A stretch of DNA of 64,000 nt from JBDHXE01 sp035445085 (GCA_035445085.1 DAOMQA010000010.1:30915-94914); one strand, 5' to 3'. Shown: positions 1 to 9,533, counted from the first letter of the stretch. Made by a program: numbers and translations. The notes: a model not told the origin generated them from the letters alone.

Positions 1-1
1 T

Positions 2-271
2 GGTAGGATTACATCCAAACAAGTGATTGTAAATGATATTGAAAGATGGCTTAGACATTTCAAGAAAGAATCTAATGAATTTAGATTGCAACTTACATTG
101 CATCCTACAATTGCGGAGTTTATAACACAAGGGACACTATCAACATTATCAAAATTAATGATTAAATATTTTGTAAGAATAAAATTACAACAAAGTGATT
201 TATTACCTTTAGATAACTTTAAATTCTATTCAATTCGTCAGCAAAAAGATATAACGTTAGATTATCAATAA
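2..271 (+). CDS. Ribonuclease E/G C-terminal fragment (cut by window edge)
   Basis: The reading frame is open from base 2, so the gene starts before the window. The visible ~89 residues begin GRITSKQVIVNDIERWL and continue through LHPTIAEFI to a C-terminal stretch with KIDxxPLDNFKF-like spacing. This matches the end of the Rne/Rng family, where a G-R-I-x-S-x-x-x-V motif and an h-HP-x-I-A-x-F segment close the catalytic core. The family cleaves single-stranded RNA in rRNA maturation and mRNA decay. The S1 domain and catalytic Asp residues lie outside the window. The internal GTG at 23 is probably not a real start. dxr follows two bases after the stop. Confidence 0.72.
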   Translation, partial: GRITSKQVIVNDIERWLRHFKKESNEFRLQLTLHPTIAEFITQGTLSTLSKLMIKYFVRIKLQQSDLLPLDNFKFYSIRQQKDITLDYQ

Positions 272-273
272 TA

Positions 274-1422
274 ATGAATAAATTAATCAGTATATTTGGT
301 TCAACTGGTTCTATTGGAACGCAAACACTTGACATTATAAGTCAATCCAATAAGCAATTTATAATTAAATTCTTAACTACAAATAGTAATATCGAACTCT
401 TAAATAAACAAGTAAATGAATTTACGCCTTATGGTGTAGTCATTAATGATTATAATTCATACTTAGAATTTAAAAAAAATAGTAGTTATCAAGGGAAAGT
501 TCTTTACGGGCAAGAAGGCTTATTAGAGGCTGCCTCGGAAGGGGTTGATATATTCGTATCTGCCTTAGTTGGTTTTGCTGGAGTGGCTCCAACTTTAGAA
601 GCTATCAAAAATACCCCAGTTATCGCTCTTGCAAATAAGGAAACGCTGGTAAGTGCTGGTAGTATTATCACTGAAGCAGCTAAAAAGTATAATTCAAAGT
701 TAATAGCAATTGATTCGGAGCATAATGCTATTTTACAATGCCTTGCAGGCGAGGACTATAATTCGATAGAGAAACTAATCTTGACAGCATCTGGCGGACC
801 TTTTAGGACATTAGCTTTAGATAAATTTAAAGATATTACATTGGAAGATGCTTTGAAGCACCCAAATTGGTCTATGGGTAGCAAAATCACAATAGATTCT
901 GCATCGATGATGAATAAAGGATTTGAAATCATCGAAGCTAAATGGCTGTTTGATATTGATATTGATAAAATAGATGTGATTATTCACCCACAAAGTATTA
1001 TTCATTCCTTAGTGCAATTTTGTGATGCTTCAATCAAGGCTCAAATGGGGCTACCCGATATGAGAATACCTATATCTTATGCTTTAAATTATCCAAAAAG
1101 GTTGAATTATAATTTCCCACGCTTAGATTTAGTAAAGGTTTCTAAATTAGATTTTTGGGAACCAGATTTTCATAGATATCCTTGCTTGGAGTTAGCATAC
1201 TTTGCAATAAGAAAGGGAGGGAATCTTACTTGTGCACTAAATGCAGCTAATGAAGTTTGCGTTCAAAATTTTCTACAAAAGAAAATCGATTTTATTCAGA
1301 TACCTATATTAATTAGAGAATTATTAGAAAAAATATACTATATTGAAAGTCCGAATATTAATGAAATTAATGAAACGGATATATTTTCGAGAGAATTAGT
1401 AAATAAATTAATCAAAGAGTAA
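274..1422 (+). CDS. dxr: 1-deoxy-D-xylulose 5-phosphate reductoisomerase
   Basis: Catalyses the NADPH-dependent rearrangement of DXP to MEP, the first committed step of the non-mevalonate isoprenoid pathway. The N-terminal dinucleotide motif GSTGSIGTQTLD is at residues 9-20. ANKETLVSAGS is at 120-130. The metal ligands D147 and E149 lie in AIDSEHNAILQ, and the third is E218 in NKGFEIIEAKWLF. The flexible-loop HPNWSMG is at 197-202 and the HPQSIIHSLVQF motif follows. At 382 residues it is full length for the family. It begins two bases after the RNase stop and rseP starts three bases after it, so they are probably co-transcribed. Cytoplasmic. Confidence 0.97.
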   Translation: MNKLISIFGSTGSIGTQTLDIISQSNKQFIIKFLTTNSNIELLNKQVNEFTPYGVVINDYNSYLEFKKNSSYQGKVLYGQEGLLEAASEGVDIFVSALVGFAGVAPTLEAIKNTPVIALANKETLVSAGSIITEAAKKYNSKLIAIDSEHNAILQCLAGEDYNSIEKLILTASGGPFRTLALDKFKDITLEDALKHPNWSMGSKITIDSASMMNKGFEIIEAKWLFDIDIDKIDVIIHPQSIIHSLVQFCDASIKAQMGLPDMRIPISYALNYPKRLNYNFPRLDLVKVSKLDFWEPDFHRYPCLELAYFAIRKGGNLTCALNAANEVCVQNFLQKKIDFIQIPILIRELLEKIYYIESPNINEINETDIFSRELVNKLIKE

Positions 1423-1425
1423 ATT

Positions 1426-2793
1426 ATGGAATTATTTTTTAATATTATTTATTTTATCATAGCGATTGGTGTTTTAGTTGCAATTCACGAGTTAGGGCAT
1501 TTCTTGGCTGCAAGATGGACAGGCATGAGAGCCGAAGTTTTTTCTATAGGTATGGGAAAAAGACTTTTTGGTTGGAATAAAATTAATGGACTAACCTTTG
1601 GTAATTTAGATGAGAGCATTGAATTAGGAAATCATACTGATTATAGATTAGCTGCTTTCCCTATTGGAGGGTATGTAAAAATATCTGGTATGATTGACGA
1701 AAGTTTTGATACTAATTTTACTGCTTCGGAACCACAGGAATGGGAGTTTAGAGCTAAAAATTCTCTCCAAAAAGCTTTTGTGCTTAGTGCAGGTGTAATT
1801 ATGAATTTTCTTTTAGCAATTGTAGTTTTTGCTTGCATATCATTCATAAACGGTTCTTCTGAATTATCAACTACAGAAATATATAAAGTAGAAACTCAGA
1901 GTTTAGCAGCAAAAGCTGGCTTTCAATCTGGGGATATTGTTAAAAAAATAAATAATACTGATATTAACTCTTGGAATTCTTTTATTGAACAATTAACCTT
2001 AAAAGAATTAGGGAATGAGTTGAATATTGAAGTATTGAGAAATAATAAGATTGAAGTTTTAACAGTAAATGGCGCTTCAATTATTAAGGGGATAGCAAAA
2101 AAAGAAAATTTAGGTTTGTTACCAGGAGGTATCAAAACTGTTGTTGATGAAGTAGTAAAAGGAAATCCTGCGGATAAAGCTGGAATTCAAGCGGGAGATA
2201 CAATTATACAGTGCAACGATATTCCTATTTCTTCAGTCAATGCTCTACAAACTACTTTAAAGGATTATAAAGGTAAAGAGATTGTATTAAGCTGGAATAG
2301 AAATGGGAAAATAATGACCCATACTCTAACTACAACGGAGTCTGGGTTGATTGGAGTTCGGCTATCCTATGCGCCACTTAAACTAATTGAATATGGATTT
2401 TTCGAATCTATTGGTATTGGTTTTAAAGAAACTATTGGTGCAACAGAATTGCTGATTAAATCTATTAGCCAAATATTTAAAGGCAATCTATCATTTAAAG
2501 AGTCGGTAGCAGGTCCATTAATGATTATGGATATGGCTGGTGAACAAGCAAATCGAGGGCTCATTAGCTTCTTGAGTTTTATTGCATTATTATCTATATC
2601 ATTAGCGTTTATGAATATTTTACCTTTTCCTGCCCTTGACGGTGGACATTTGGTATTTGTTTTGATAGAAGGTATTATAAGAAAAGAATTGCCAGTAAAA
2701 GTTAAATTAGCTTTTCAACAAGGTGGAATAGTTATATTACTATTATTTATGGCGTTTGTCTTTTATAATGATATTGTGAGGATGTTAAAATAA
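1426..2793 (+). CDS. rseP: RseP-type site-2 intramembrane zinc metalloprotease
   Basis: Inner-membrane protease of the RseP/S2P family, which cleaves single-pass membrane proteins, classically anti-sigma factors, after a first cut in the periplasm. The zinc motif HELGH is at residues 21-25 in the first membrane helix. The third ligand motif NILPFPALDGGH ends near residue 408 (LDG at 404-406). Two PDZ-like regions fill roughly residues 140-215 and 225-305. Four hydrophobic segments fit the fold. Length (455) is usual. The dxr-rseP order is common in bacteria, often with bamA or cdsA, which are absent here; surE follows one base after the stop. Confidence 0.95.
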   Translation: MELFFNIIYFIIAIGVLVAIHELGHFLAARWTGMRAEVFSIGMGKRLFGWNKINGLTFGNLDESIELGNHTDYRLAAFPIGGYVKISGMIDESFDTNFTASEPQEWEFRAKNSLQKAFVLSAGVIMNFLLAIVVFACISFINGSSELSTTEIYKVETQSLAAKAGFQSGDIVKKINNTDINSWNSFIEQLTLKELGNELNIEVLRNNKIEVLTVNGASIIKGIAKKENLGLLPGGIKTVVDEVVKGNPADKAGIQAGDTIIQCNDIPISSVNALQTTLKDYKGKEIVLSWNRNGKIMTHTLTTTESGLIGVRLSYAPLKLIEYGFFESIGIGFKETIGATELLIKSISQIFKGNLSFKESVAGPLMIMDMAGEQANRGLISFLSFIALLSISLAFMNILPFPALDGGHLVFVLIEGIIRKELPVKVKLAFQQGGIVILLLFMAFVFYNDIVRMLK

Positions 2794-2794
2794 T

Positions 2795-3568
2795 ATGAAA
2801 ACGGAAAAACCTTTAATTCTATTAACTAATGATGATGGAATTTTTTCTAATGGTATGAAAGCCTTAGCATATGCATTACATGGCTTAGGGAAGATTGTAA
2901 TTGTAGCACCTGATAAAGAGCAAAGTGCAGTAAGTAGCGCACTAACTATTCAGAGACCAATTAGAGTGAAAGGATTTAGGCTAGACGATAAGTTCGAAGC
3001 TTATTCAGTAGACGGCACGCCGACAGATTGTGTGAAACTTGCATTTTTTTCACTATTGAAGCGCAAGCCCGATTTAGTTGTCTCGGGAATAAATCATGGC
3101 TTGAATACTTCTATCAATGTATTATATTCAGGGACAGTTTCTGGTGCTATTGAAGGTAATTTAATGGGAGTTAATTCTATTGCAATATCGCATCAAAGCC
3201 ATGACCACGATAGTGATATATCGGCAGCAGGAAATATAGCGAGAAAAATAGCTTCATATACTCTCCAAAATAACTGGACGGAGAAAGTACTTCTAAATAT
3301 TAATATACCAGATGTCCCACCAAATTCTATACAAGGCGTTAAAGTAACTCGTTTATGTAATTCAGAATGGTTGGATAGGTTCGAGAAAAGACTAGATCCT
3401 TGGGGAAATTCATATTATTGGTTTTCTGGTGAGTATAAAATAAACGAAGATGATCCAAATTGCGACGATAATGCTGTTAATGACGGTTTTATTTCAATGA
3501 CACCTTTAGATATAAACTTTACAAAATCTGCTTTGATTGATAGTTTAAAAGTTTTTGAAAATATGTAG
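2795..3568 (+). CDS. surE: 5'/3'-nucleotidase SurE
   Basis: Metal-dependent nucleoside monophosphatase, cytoplasmic, linked to stationary-phase survival. LLTNDDGIFSNG at residues 9-20 carries the paired metal-binding Asp13 and Asp14. The conserved APDKEQSAVSSALT segment supplies the Ser ligand, and SGINHGLNTSINVLYSGTVSGA supplies the Asn and phosphate-loop signature. YSVDGTPTDCV is also typical. Length (257) is normal for SurE. The start is ATG one base past the rseP stop, which suggests translational coupling. The next gene starts about ten bases after it. Confidence 0.96.
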   Translation: MKTEKPLILLTNDDGIFSNGMKALAYALHGLGKIVIVAPDKEQSAVSSALTIQRPIRVKGFRLDDKFEAYSVDGTPTDCVKLAFFSLLKRKPDLVVSGINHGLNTSINVLYSGTVSGAIEGNLMGVNSIAISHQSHDHDSDISAAGNIARKIASYTLQNNWTEKVLLNINIPDVPPNSIQGVKVTRLCNSEWLDRFEKRLDPWGNSYYWFSGEYKINEDDPNCDDNAVNDGFISMTPLDINFTKSALIDSLKVFENM

Positions 3569-3578
3569 TGGAGTCCTT

Positions 3579-3908
3579 ATGTCAAAAATAATATTAGTCG
3601 ATGATATAGAACCGGGTGCCATACTTGCTCAATCTGTAACTAATTCCTTAGGCCAAGTATTAATTGGCAAAGGTGCTGAATTAGATTACAAAACAATTAA
3701 AGTACTTAAAACATGGAATATAAAGTCAGTTTCTATCATCGATGGTTCGGAAAGCATGCAAAATGAGATTAATCCAGAGTTATTGGAGATTGCAAAGCAA
3801 AGAGTGAAGGCAAGAATTACTTGGGAACCAAGAAATTCTAACGAAAAAGATTTATTTAATACAATTGTAGAAATAACGGCACAGGAATTGCATAAAACTC
3901 AAGTATGA
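3579..3908 (+). CDS. Small protein resembling the N-terminal domain of HD-GYP proteins
   Basis: A 109-residue protein starting at ATG 3579, preceded by a GTGGAG ribosome site. An earlier in-frame ATG at 3555 lies inside surE and has no such site. The sequence KIILVDDIEPGAILAQSVTNS...GQVLIGKGAEL...LKTWNIKSVSI has the look of the small domain found before HD-GYP domains (a pattern of 'l.eGm.la..v....G.lLl..G..lt...i..L...gi..v.I'). No catalytic HD motif is present. It overlaps the HDOD gene by an ATGA, so the two are probably made together and may act as one split signalling protein. Function otherwise unknown. Confidence 0.62.
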   Translation: MSKIILVDDIEPGAILAQSVTNSLGQVLIGKGAELDYKTIKVLKTWNIKSVSIIDGSESMQNEINPELLEIAKQRVKARITWEPRNSNEKDLFNTIVEITAQELHKTQV

Positions 3909-4765
3909 ACTTGAGTATAATTAAAATAGAAGATTTGTTAAGAAAAGTAGAAGAGTTTCCAACACTGCCTACTATTTATAATAAGATGATGGATTTATTA
4001 GCTAATCCTATGACAACATCTTCAGATTTAGCTAATTTGATAACCTTAGACCAGTCTGCTGCTATAAAGGTATTAAAATCAATTAATTCCCCAATTTATG
4101 GTCTTTATGGGCGAATTTCCTCTATAACTCATGCTATTAACTTACTTGGTTTTGAAGAAATCAAAAATCTAATTACGGCACTTACTATCATTGATTTATT
4201 TGATAAGAACTATACTGACAGAGTATTAAGCCCAGTAGATTTATGGAAACATTCAATAGCCGTTGGTATTATTAATCGTATGATAGGGAAAGAGACAAAT
4301 GCAAGTAAAATTGAATGTTATTTTTTAGCTGGAATCCTTCATGATATTGGCAAATTATTTTTCTTACAAGTAATACCGCAAATTTATTCTCAAGTAATTG
4401 AATATTCGATTGAAAACAGAATAGCAATTAAAGATGCAGAACTAAAAATAATTGGTATCACCAATTCTGTAATTGGTGATCTTTTAGCAGAAAGATGGAA
4501 ACTTCCCTTACAAATAAGACAAACTATAAGGTATCATTATGCAGGATTAGTAAATAATGAATTTAACCCGATAGTGGCGTCGGTTCATATTGCTAATATT
4601 GCTGCTACGGCTATTGGATTCGGATATAGATGGGAATTTATAGTAAACCAGCCTAATATAGAGGTGTGGGACAAATTAAAATTAAGCGAGAATTTTTTTA
4701 AAGATAATATTAATACAATAAACTTAGATTTTATTGAAAGTACAAACCTTTTATTGAATTGTTAA
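3905..4765 (+). CDS. HDOD domain protein with HD-like motif
   Basis: The first ~200 residues are an HDOD domain: FPTLPTIYNKMMDLLANP near residue 18, DQSAAIKVLKSINSPIYG, and ISSITHAINLLGFEEIKNLI. HDOD is related to HD-GYP but usually non-catalytic and acts as a scaffold in bacterial signalling. This copy keeps an HDIGK motif near residue 147 (AGILHDIGKLFFLQ), so metal binding may be partly retained. No other domain is evident in 286 residues. The start overlaps the previous stop (ATGA). A histidine kinase and a receiver-kinase hybrid follow directly, suggesting a shared pathway. Confidence 0.88.
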   Translation: MNLSIIKIEDLLRKVEEFPTLPTIYNKMMDLLANPMTTSSDLANLITLDQSAAIKVLKSINSPIYGLYGRISSITHAINLLGFEEIKNLITALTIIDLFDKNYTDRVLSPVDLWKHSIAVGIINRMIGKETNASKIECYFLAGILHDIGKLFFLQVIPQIYSQVIEYSIENRIAIKDAELKIIGITNSVIGDLLAERWKLPLQIRQTIRYHYAGLVNNEFNPIVASVHIANIAATAIGFGYRWEFIVNQPNIEVWDKLKLSENFFKDNINTINLDFIESTNLLLNC

Positions 4766-4767
4766 AT

Positions 4768-6534
4768 ATGGACAACTTACAACAAAATGAAAGCTCACTG
4801 TTAAGTGAAAATATAACGAGCCTACTTATAGCTATTGAGGAGTTTGTAGCTAAGCAAGCAAATACTGAATGGTTGTTAGAATTATATAAATATTGCATGA
4901 ATGTGTTGGTTACGATTCCGGGAACCAAATTTGCATCTATATATTTATTATCTGATGATGATTTCTTATTTTCACATAAATATACACAACCTAACGAATA
5001 TGAAAATGAATCACAAGCATTATATGATTATCTAATTAATAAAAGAGTAGTTGGTGAAGTTTTAGAATCTAATATAATTAAGAATTTTAATTCAAATAAT
5101 TTTGAATTTGTTAATAATGGGATTGTGGTCCCTTTGATAAACTCAAACAAACTTGTAGGATTAATAATAATATCAAATGATGATACCACGGTATTGAAAA
5201 ATCTTATAATTGATAGAATAATTAATATTTTTTCGTCATTAATAGCAAGTTACTTAGAAAATAGAGATCTAATACGACGATTAGATAACACACAATCTCT
5301 CTTAGAGCAAAAAATTACACAGAGAACATTTGATATTAATCAAAATAAAAGGGAGCTAAGAACAATTATTGACTCTGTTCTGTCTGGCATCATTGTCTAT
5401 GATGAGCAAACTCAACGAATCACAAGAGTTAATCCTATTGCAAGAGCTTTAGTAGGTATAGAAGAAGGAGATTTATTAGGCAAAAGTATATTTGAGTATT
5501 TAGATGATTCTAATACCGAATCTAAGTATAATCATTTAAATTTATCAAAATTAGCATATGAATCGTTTTTGATTAATAATGATAAAAATAAAATTCCAAT
5601 TTTGAGAACTACAAATAGACTATTTCTATATAATAAAAATATTATTATCGAAAGTTTTGTTGATATTTCGGAGCTTAAGAAGTTCGAGTTTGATTTGAAG
5701 GAATCGAATAAACTTTTAGAGCAAAAGGTAAAAAATAGAACTGAAGATTTACAATTATTAGTTCAAAAGCTAAAGATTGAAGTAGCAGAACGAGAAAGAG
5801 CAGAAAAAGAGCTAAAAAGGCTATTAGAGCGAGAAAAGGAACTAAATGATTTGAAATCAAAATTTGTAAATCTAGTATCTCATGAGTTTAGGACACCACT
5901 TACCATCATTAAGTCGTCTACTCAAATGTTCCAAAAATTTGATGATAAACTTAATAAAGATGAAAAAGAATATTATTATAGAAGGATAATCAAAACAGTT
6001 GATTATTTAAATGACTTAATAGAAAATTCTCTTTTTATTGGGAAAAATGAAAACGCAAATTATGACTTAAATTCTATTCAAATCAAAATACATGCGTTTT
6101 TTGTAAACTTAATAGATGAATTTAAGAATAGTTTAGAAGTGAATCGGAATGTCATTCTAAGTAATGAGCAAGAGATAGAGATCATTACTGATGAAAGATT
6201 ATTATTTCTGATTTGTAATAATTTGCTTACAAATGCCCACAAATACTCAGACTTAGGCGAAAATATAATTGTCGCTTACGATATTAGTGATAATGAATTA
6301 TATATTAAATTTACTGATTTTGGAATTGGTATACCTGAAGAAGATAAAATCAAAATTTATAATCAATTTTATAGAGGGACAAATATAGGTAATGTAGTTG
6401 GAACTGGTTTAGGTTTGGCAGTAGTAAAGGAATCAATTGAAAAATTAAACGGATATATTAAGTTTAATTCGCAATTGGGTGTAGGAACGACTTTTGAAGT
6501 TAGTATACCAATTAAAATAATGCAGAGTACTTAA
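4768..6534 (+). CDS. GAF-PAS sensor histidine kinase
   Basis: Soluble-looking hybrid sensor kinase of 588 residues from ATG 4768; a TTG at 4759 overlaps the upstream stop and is less likely. An N-terminal GAF-like region (~30-170) is followed by a coiled coil, a PAS-like segment around RELRTIIDSVLSGIIVYDE, and a second long coiled coil rich in E, K and R. The H-box is NLVSHEFRTPLTIIK with His372. The N-box is NNLLTNAHKYS, G1 is FTDFGIGIPEEDK, the F-box is YNQFYRG, and G2 is GTGLGLAVVKE. No membrane segment is seen, so the signal is probably cytoplasmic. The receiver gene begins two bases after the stop. Confidence 0.93.
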   Translation: MDNLQQNESSLLSENITSLLIAIEEFVAKQANTEWLLELYKYCMNVLVTIPGTKFASIYLLSDDDFLFSHKYTQPNEYENESQALYDYLINKRVVGEVLESNIIKNFNSNNFEFVNNGIVVPLINSNKLVGLIIISNDDTTVLKNLIIDRIINIFSSLIASYLENRDLIRRLDNTQSLLEQKITQRTFDINQNKRELRTIIDSVLSGIIVYDEQTQRITRVNPIARALVGIEEGDLLGKSIFEYLDDSNTESKYNHLNLSKLAYESFLINNDKNKIPILRTTNRLFLYNKNIIIESFVDISELKKFEFDLKESNKLLEQKVKNRTEDLQLLVQKLKIEVAERERAEKELKRLLEREKELNDLKSKFVNLVSHEFRTPLTIIKSSTQMFQKFDDKLNKDEKEYYYRRIIKTVDYLNDLIENSLFIGKNENANYDLNSIQIKIHAFFVNLIDEFKNSLEVNRNVILSNEQEIEIITDERLLFLICNNLLTNAHKYSDLGENIIVAYDISDNELYIKFTDFGIGIPEEDKIKIYNQFYRGTNIGNVVGTGLGLAVVKESIEKLNGYIKFNSQLGVGTTFEVSIPIKIMQST

Positions 6535-6535
6535 A

Positions 6536-7639
6536 ATGCCTCCTAAAATATTAATTATAGATGATGAAGATGATATAAGAGAAAATATTTCGCGTATTTT
6601 TGAACTATCAGATTATCAGGTCTATACTGCTAATAATGGTAAACAAGGTTTAGTAGAAGCAAGAAAAACAATTCCGGATATAATTATATGTGATATTATG
6701 ATGCCAGAAATGGACGGCATCTCATTTCTAAATTTTCTTAAAAAAGAGCCAGAAATATCATCCATTCCTGTTGTTTTTCTAACAGCACGAGCTAATGAAT
6801 CTGAAAGGAAAGAAGGAATGAAATATGGAGCTGATATATTTATCAGTAAGCCATTTGATATAGATGATTTATTAACAACAGTTGGAAATAGAATTCAAAG
6901 AAGGAAGCAAAATGTAAAAATTTATGAGGATAAAATTAATATCCTTCAAGCTAATCTTAGTAGGACCTTGCCTCACGAAATACGTACGCCAATGAATGCA
7001 ATTTTAGGGTATTCTGATTTTTTAATAAAAAACCAGAATATGATTGATGGAAACGATAAATTAGATATTTATAAAGAGATTAACAGTTCTGCTAAAAGAC
7101 TTCAAAGAATCTTAGACAACTTTTTAACATACGCAAACTTAAATAATTATCTTAGTTCGCAAGAAGAGACACTTAAATATAGAAGGATGAAGATTGAATT
7201 TATCAATTTTTCAATTGAAGAAATGATAAAATTAAAGTTGTACGAACACAATAGAATTGAAGATTTAGAGATTGAATTAGAAGATGCTAACGCTTATATA
7301 AGCGAAATATATCTTTCAAAATTAATAGATGAAATAATTGATAATAGTATTAAATTTTCCCAACCTGGCGACAAAATTTCTATCGCATCTTTTTCAACTT
7401 TAGATTTCTATAACCTTGTAATTACTGATAATGGAATAGGAATGACAGGCGAACAAATAAAAATGCTCGATGCTTATATTCAATTTGATCGTAAAAAGAA
7501 CGAGCAGCAAGGAGCCGGTCTTGGCATAGCAATAGTTAAAAAGATTACAGAATTATTTAATGGAAAATTTGAAATACATAGTAAGAAGGATGAGTTTACA
7601 CGAGTAACTATTTCTTTAAAACGTGCCGAATCTAAATAA
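6536..7639 (+). CDS. Response regulator-histidine kinase hybrid (REC-HisKA-HATPase)
   Basis: Residues 1-120 are a receiver domain: acidic pocket at D9, D10 and E11, phospho-acceptor D53 in ICDIMMPEMDG, conserved T in FLTARA and K in ISKPFD. A histidine kinase-like core follows: LPHEIRTPMNAILGYS with His147, an N-box IIDNSIKFSQPGD, G1 ITDNGIGMTGEQ and G2 GAGLGIAIVKK. The receiver is therefore N-terminal to the kinase, and there is no DNA-binding output. It lies two bases after the GAF-PAS kinase and is probably its partner in a phosphorelay. The downstream target is not visible here. Confidence 0.92.
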   Translation: MPPKILIIDDEDDIRENISRIFELSDYQVYTANNGKQGLVEARKTIPDIIICDIMMPEMDGISFLNFLKKEPEISSIPVVFLTARANESERKEGMKYGADIFISKPFDIDDLLTTVGNRIQRRKQNVKIYEDKINILQANLSRTLPHEIRTPMNAILGYSDFLIKNQNMIDGNDKLDIYKEINSSAKRLQRILDNFLTYANLNNYLSSQEETLKYRRMKIEFINFSIEEMIKLKLYEHNRIEDLEIELEDANAYISEIYLSKLIDEIIDNSIKFSQPGDKISIASFSTLDFYNLVITDNGIGMTGEQIKMLDAYIQFDRKKNEQQGAGLGIAIVKKITELFNGKFEIHSKKDEFTRVTISLKRAESK

Positions 7640-7658
7640 AACAAATAAAAGATAAAAA

Positions 7659-7685
7659 CTCTCCTAAATTCAATATTTAAGAGAG
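7659..7685. terminator. Imperfect hairpin between convergent genes
   Basis: CTCTC (7659-7663) pairs with GAGAG (7681-7685), and TAAAT pairs with ATTTA inside, with one mismatch between the two arms. It sits between the convergent hybrid kinase and pyrophosphatase genes. T-rich sequence follows on the plus strand. A weak bidirectional terminator is plausible. Confidence 0.45.
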
Positions 7686-7710
7686 GATATTTACTTTTTT
7701 ATTTGGTAAT

Positions 7711-8442
7711 TTAAATTTTATCTCTTGATTTAACGCTTTGGAGCATTTCTTGTCCGAAATTGATTGCTTCCATCGCTGCAATAGTTAATTTGTTTTCCAA
7801 TTTTCCAAACTTTTTAGAATAATCTTTTCTACTTCTACGAATTACTTCATAAGCTTCATCTTTGCCATAAGTATGAACTATTTCACATTTGTTCGTAGCT
7901 TGCCCGGGCATATCTTTATATGTTAAAAAATAGTGCTTTAATCTTTGTATTATCAGAGGAGGTACATCGTTAATGTCTTCCCACTTGGCATAGATTTCGT
8001 CTTGCTTTAGCACAGCTATAATTTTGTCATCGGCTTCATTTCCATCTAACATCCTAAATCCACCAATTGGTCGTGCTTGCAAAATAATATCTCCATGCAT
8101 AATATTTTTTTCAGTCAGAACACAAATATCTAATGGGTCGCCATCTCCAATAATATTATCTCTTTTCGTTTTTTCAATACAGTAGTCAGCTACAAATTTA
8201 CCACAATATGTTTGAGGTATAAAACCATATAAAGCTGGGATAATATTTGAGTACCTTTGAGGTCTGTCTATTTTTAAATATCCAGTTTCTTTATCAATTT
8301 CATATTTTAAAGTGTCGCTGGGTACCACTTCAATAAAAGAAGTAACTACTTCAGGGGCATCTTCACCTATATTGATACCGTGCCAAGGGTGTGATTTATA
8401 TCGTAAACTTGCTAATTTCCAAAATTCATTTAATGATTCCAT
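7711..8442 (-). CDS. ppa: Family I inorganic pyrophosphatase
   Basis: Hydrolyses pyrophosphate to orthophosphate in the cytoplasm, driving biosynthetic reactions. The signature GDGDPLDICVLTE contains the metal-binding Asp triad. Other family features are the conserved YKYEID-like start (LKYEIDKETGYLKIDRPQRYS), YGFIPQTYCG, RPIGGFRMLDGNEADDKIIAV and YFLTYK. It is 243 residues from ATG 8442, which has a GGAA site about seven bases upstream; a TTG at 8454 is in frame but weaker. The long form with an extended N-terminus (WHGINIGEDAPEVV) is a known subgroup. Confidence 0.95.
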   Translation of the reverse strand: MESLNEFWKLASLRYKSHPWHGINIGEDAPEVVTSFIEVVPSDTLKYEIDKETGYLKIDRPQRYSNIIPALYGFIPQTYCGKFVADYCIEKTKRDNIIGDGDPLDICVLTEKNIMHGDIILQARPIGGFRMLDGNEADDKIIAVLKQDEIYAKWEDINDVPPLIIQRLKHYFLTYKDMPGQATNKCEIVHTYGKDEAYEVIRRSRKDYSKKFGKLENKLTIAAMEAINFGQEMLQSVKSRDKI

Positions 8443-8506
8443 TTTTATTTCCAATTTTATTTTTTAAACCCAATACATAAGCTATTATATTTAAATAACG
8501 CTTAAG

Positions 8507-9448
8507 CTACTTCTTTTTATTTTTATTGATTTCTCTAATTTCGTCTAATAAATCTTTTTCTTTATCGGTAATTTTGTTTGGTAATTTTGCGATTAATTTT
8601 AACAATAAATTACCTCTTTTGCTATTATCTCCATAAATTGGCATACCTTGCCCAACTAATTTTAATACTTTGCCATTTTGAGATTCTGCCGGTATCATGA
8701 TTTTTAATTGTCCACCTAAGGTGGAAATTTTAGCCTCGCCACCTAAAATTAAAGTTAAATAATCAACAGAGGCTTCCATTTTTATATCATCACCGATTCT
8801 TTCGTATTTGCTATGTTCCGTTAAGTTAATTTTAATTAATAAATCACCATTTTTCCCATTGTTTTTACCGTGGTAACCTTTTCCAGTAATCTTTAAAACT
8901 TGTTCGTTTTTTACACCGGGCTTAAACTTTATTTCCATTTTCTCATTATTTATAGTAAGTAAGCGGGAAGTACCAGAGAACGCCTCTTCTAATGTCAAAT
9001 CAACACTCATTTCATAATTTTCGCCATTTTGTGCTTGTGGTGCTTGTTTGGCAAATGGATTTTTTGCCCCGCCTCCAAAAATTCTATCAAAGAAATCAGA
9101 TACAGAACCACCATTATCAAAAATATCATTTATTGTTTGTCCACTTCTTTGATTACCTTGTTGATTATTGCTATTATACCATTGTGTCCAATCAAATCCA
9201 TCGCTTTGACCGCCATCTTGAGTGTATGAATTATAGCTAGAACCCAAGTTATCATATTTTCTCCTCTTTTCTGGGTCGCTCAATACATTATAAGCTTCGC
9301 TAATATCCTTAAATTTCCTTTCTGCCTCTGGATTTTTGTTTACATCTGGATGATATTTTTTGGCTAATTTTTTATAAGATTTTTTAATTTCTTCTTCATT
9401 AGCTTTCTTCTCAACTTCTAATACTTTATAATAATCTTTAAAATCCAT
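8507..9448 (-). CDS. DnaJ-class co-chaperone without zinc finger (CbpA-like)
   Basis: J-domain at residues 3-68 with the HPD motif in KKYHPDVNKNPEAERKF, which stimulates Hsp70 ATPase activity. A Gly/Asn/Gln-rich linker follows (~70-130), then two C-terminal substrate-binding beta domains (VDLTLEEAFSGTSRLL, GKGYHGKNNGKNGDLLI, LGGQLKIMIP, LVGQGMPIYG). The Cys-rich zinc region of true DnaJ is missing, so this is a CbpA/DnaJ2-type protein of about 313 residues. The start is ATG 9448 with an AAGGAA site upstream; an earlier TTG-like start at 9469 is unlikely. It runs alone, divergent from the VanX-like gene. Confidence 0.9.
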   Translation of the reverse strand: MDFKDYYKVLEVEKKANEEEIKKSYKKLAKKYHPDVNKNPEAERKFKDISEAYNVLSDPEKRRKYDNLGSSYNSYTQDGGQSDGFDWTQWYNSNNQQGNQRSGQTINDIFDNGGSVSDFFDRIFGGGAKNPFAKQAPQAQNGENYEMSVDLTLEEAFSGTSRLLTINNEKMEIKFKPGVKNEQVLKITGKGYHGKNNGKNGDLLIKINLTEHSKYERIGDDIKMEASVDYLTLILGGEAKISTLGGQLKIMIPAESQNGKVLKLVGQGMPIYGDNSKRGNLLLKLIAKLPNKITDKEKDLLDEIREINKNKKK

Positions 9449-9533
9449 TTTATTCCTTTGATATAACAATATATGAACGATTTTATAGTTAATAAAGTTT
9501 ACTAAAGTGCTAATTCAAATTTATGAGGGTAAT

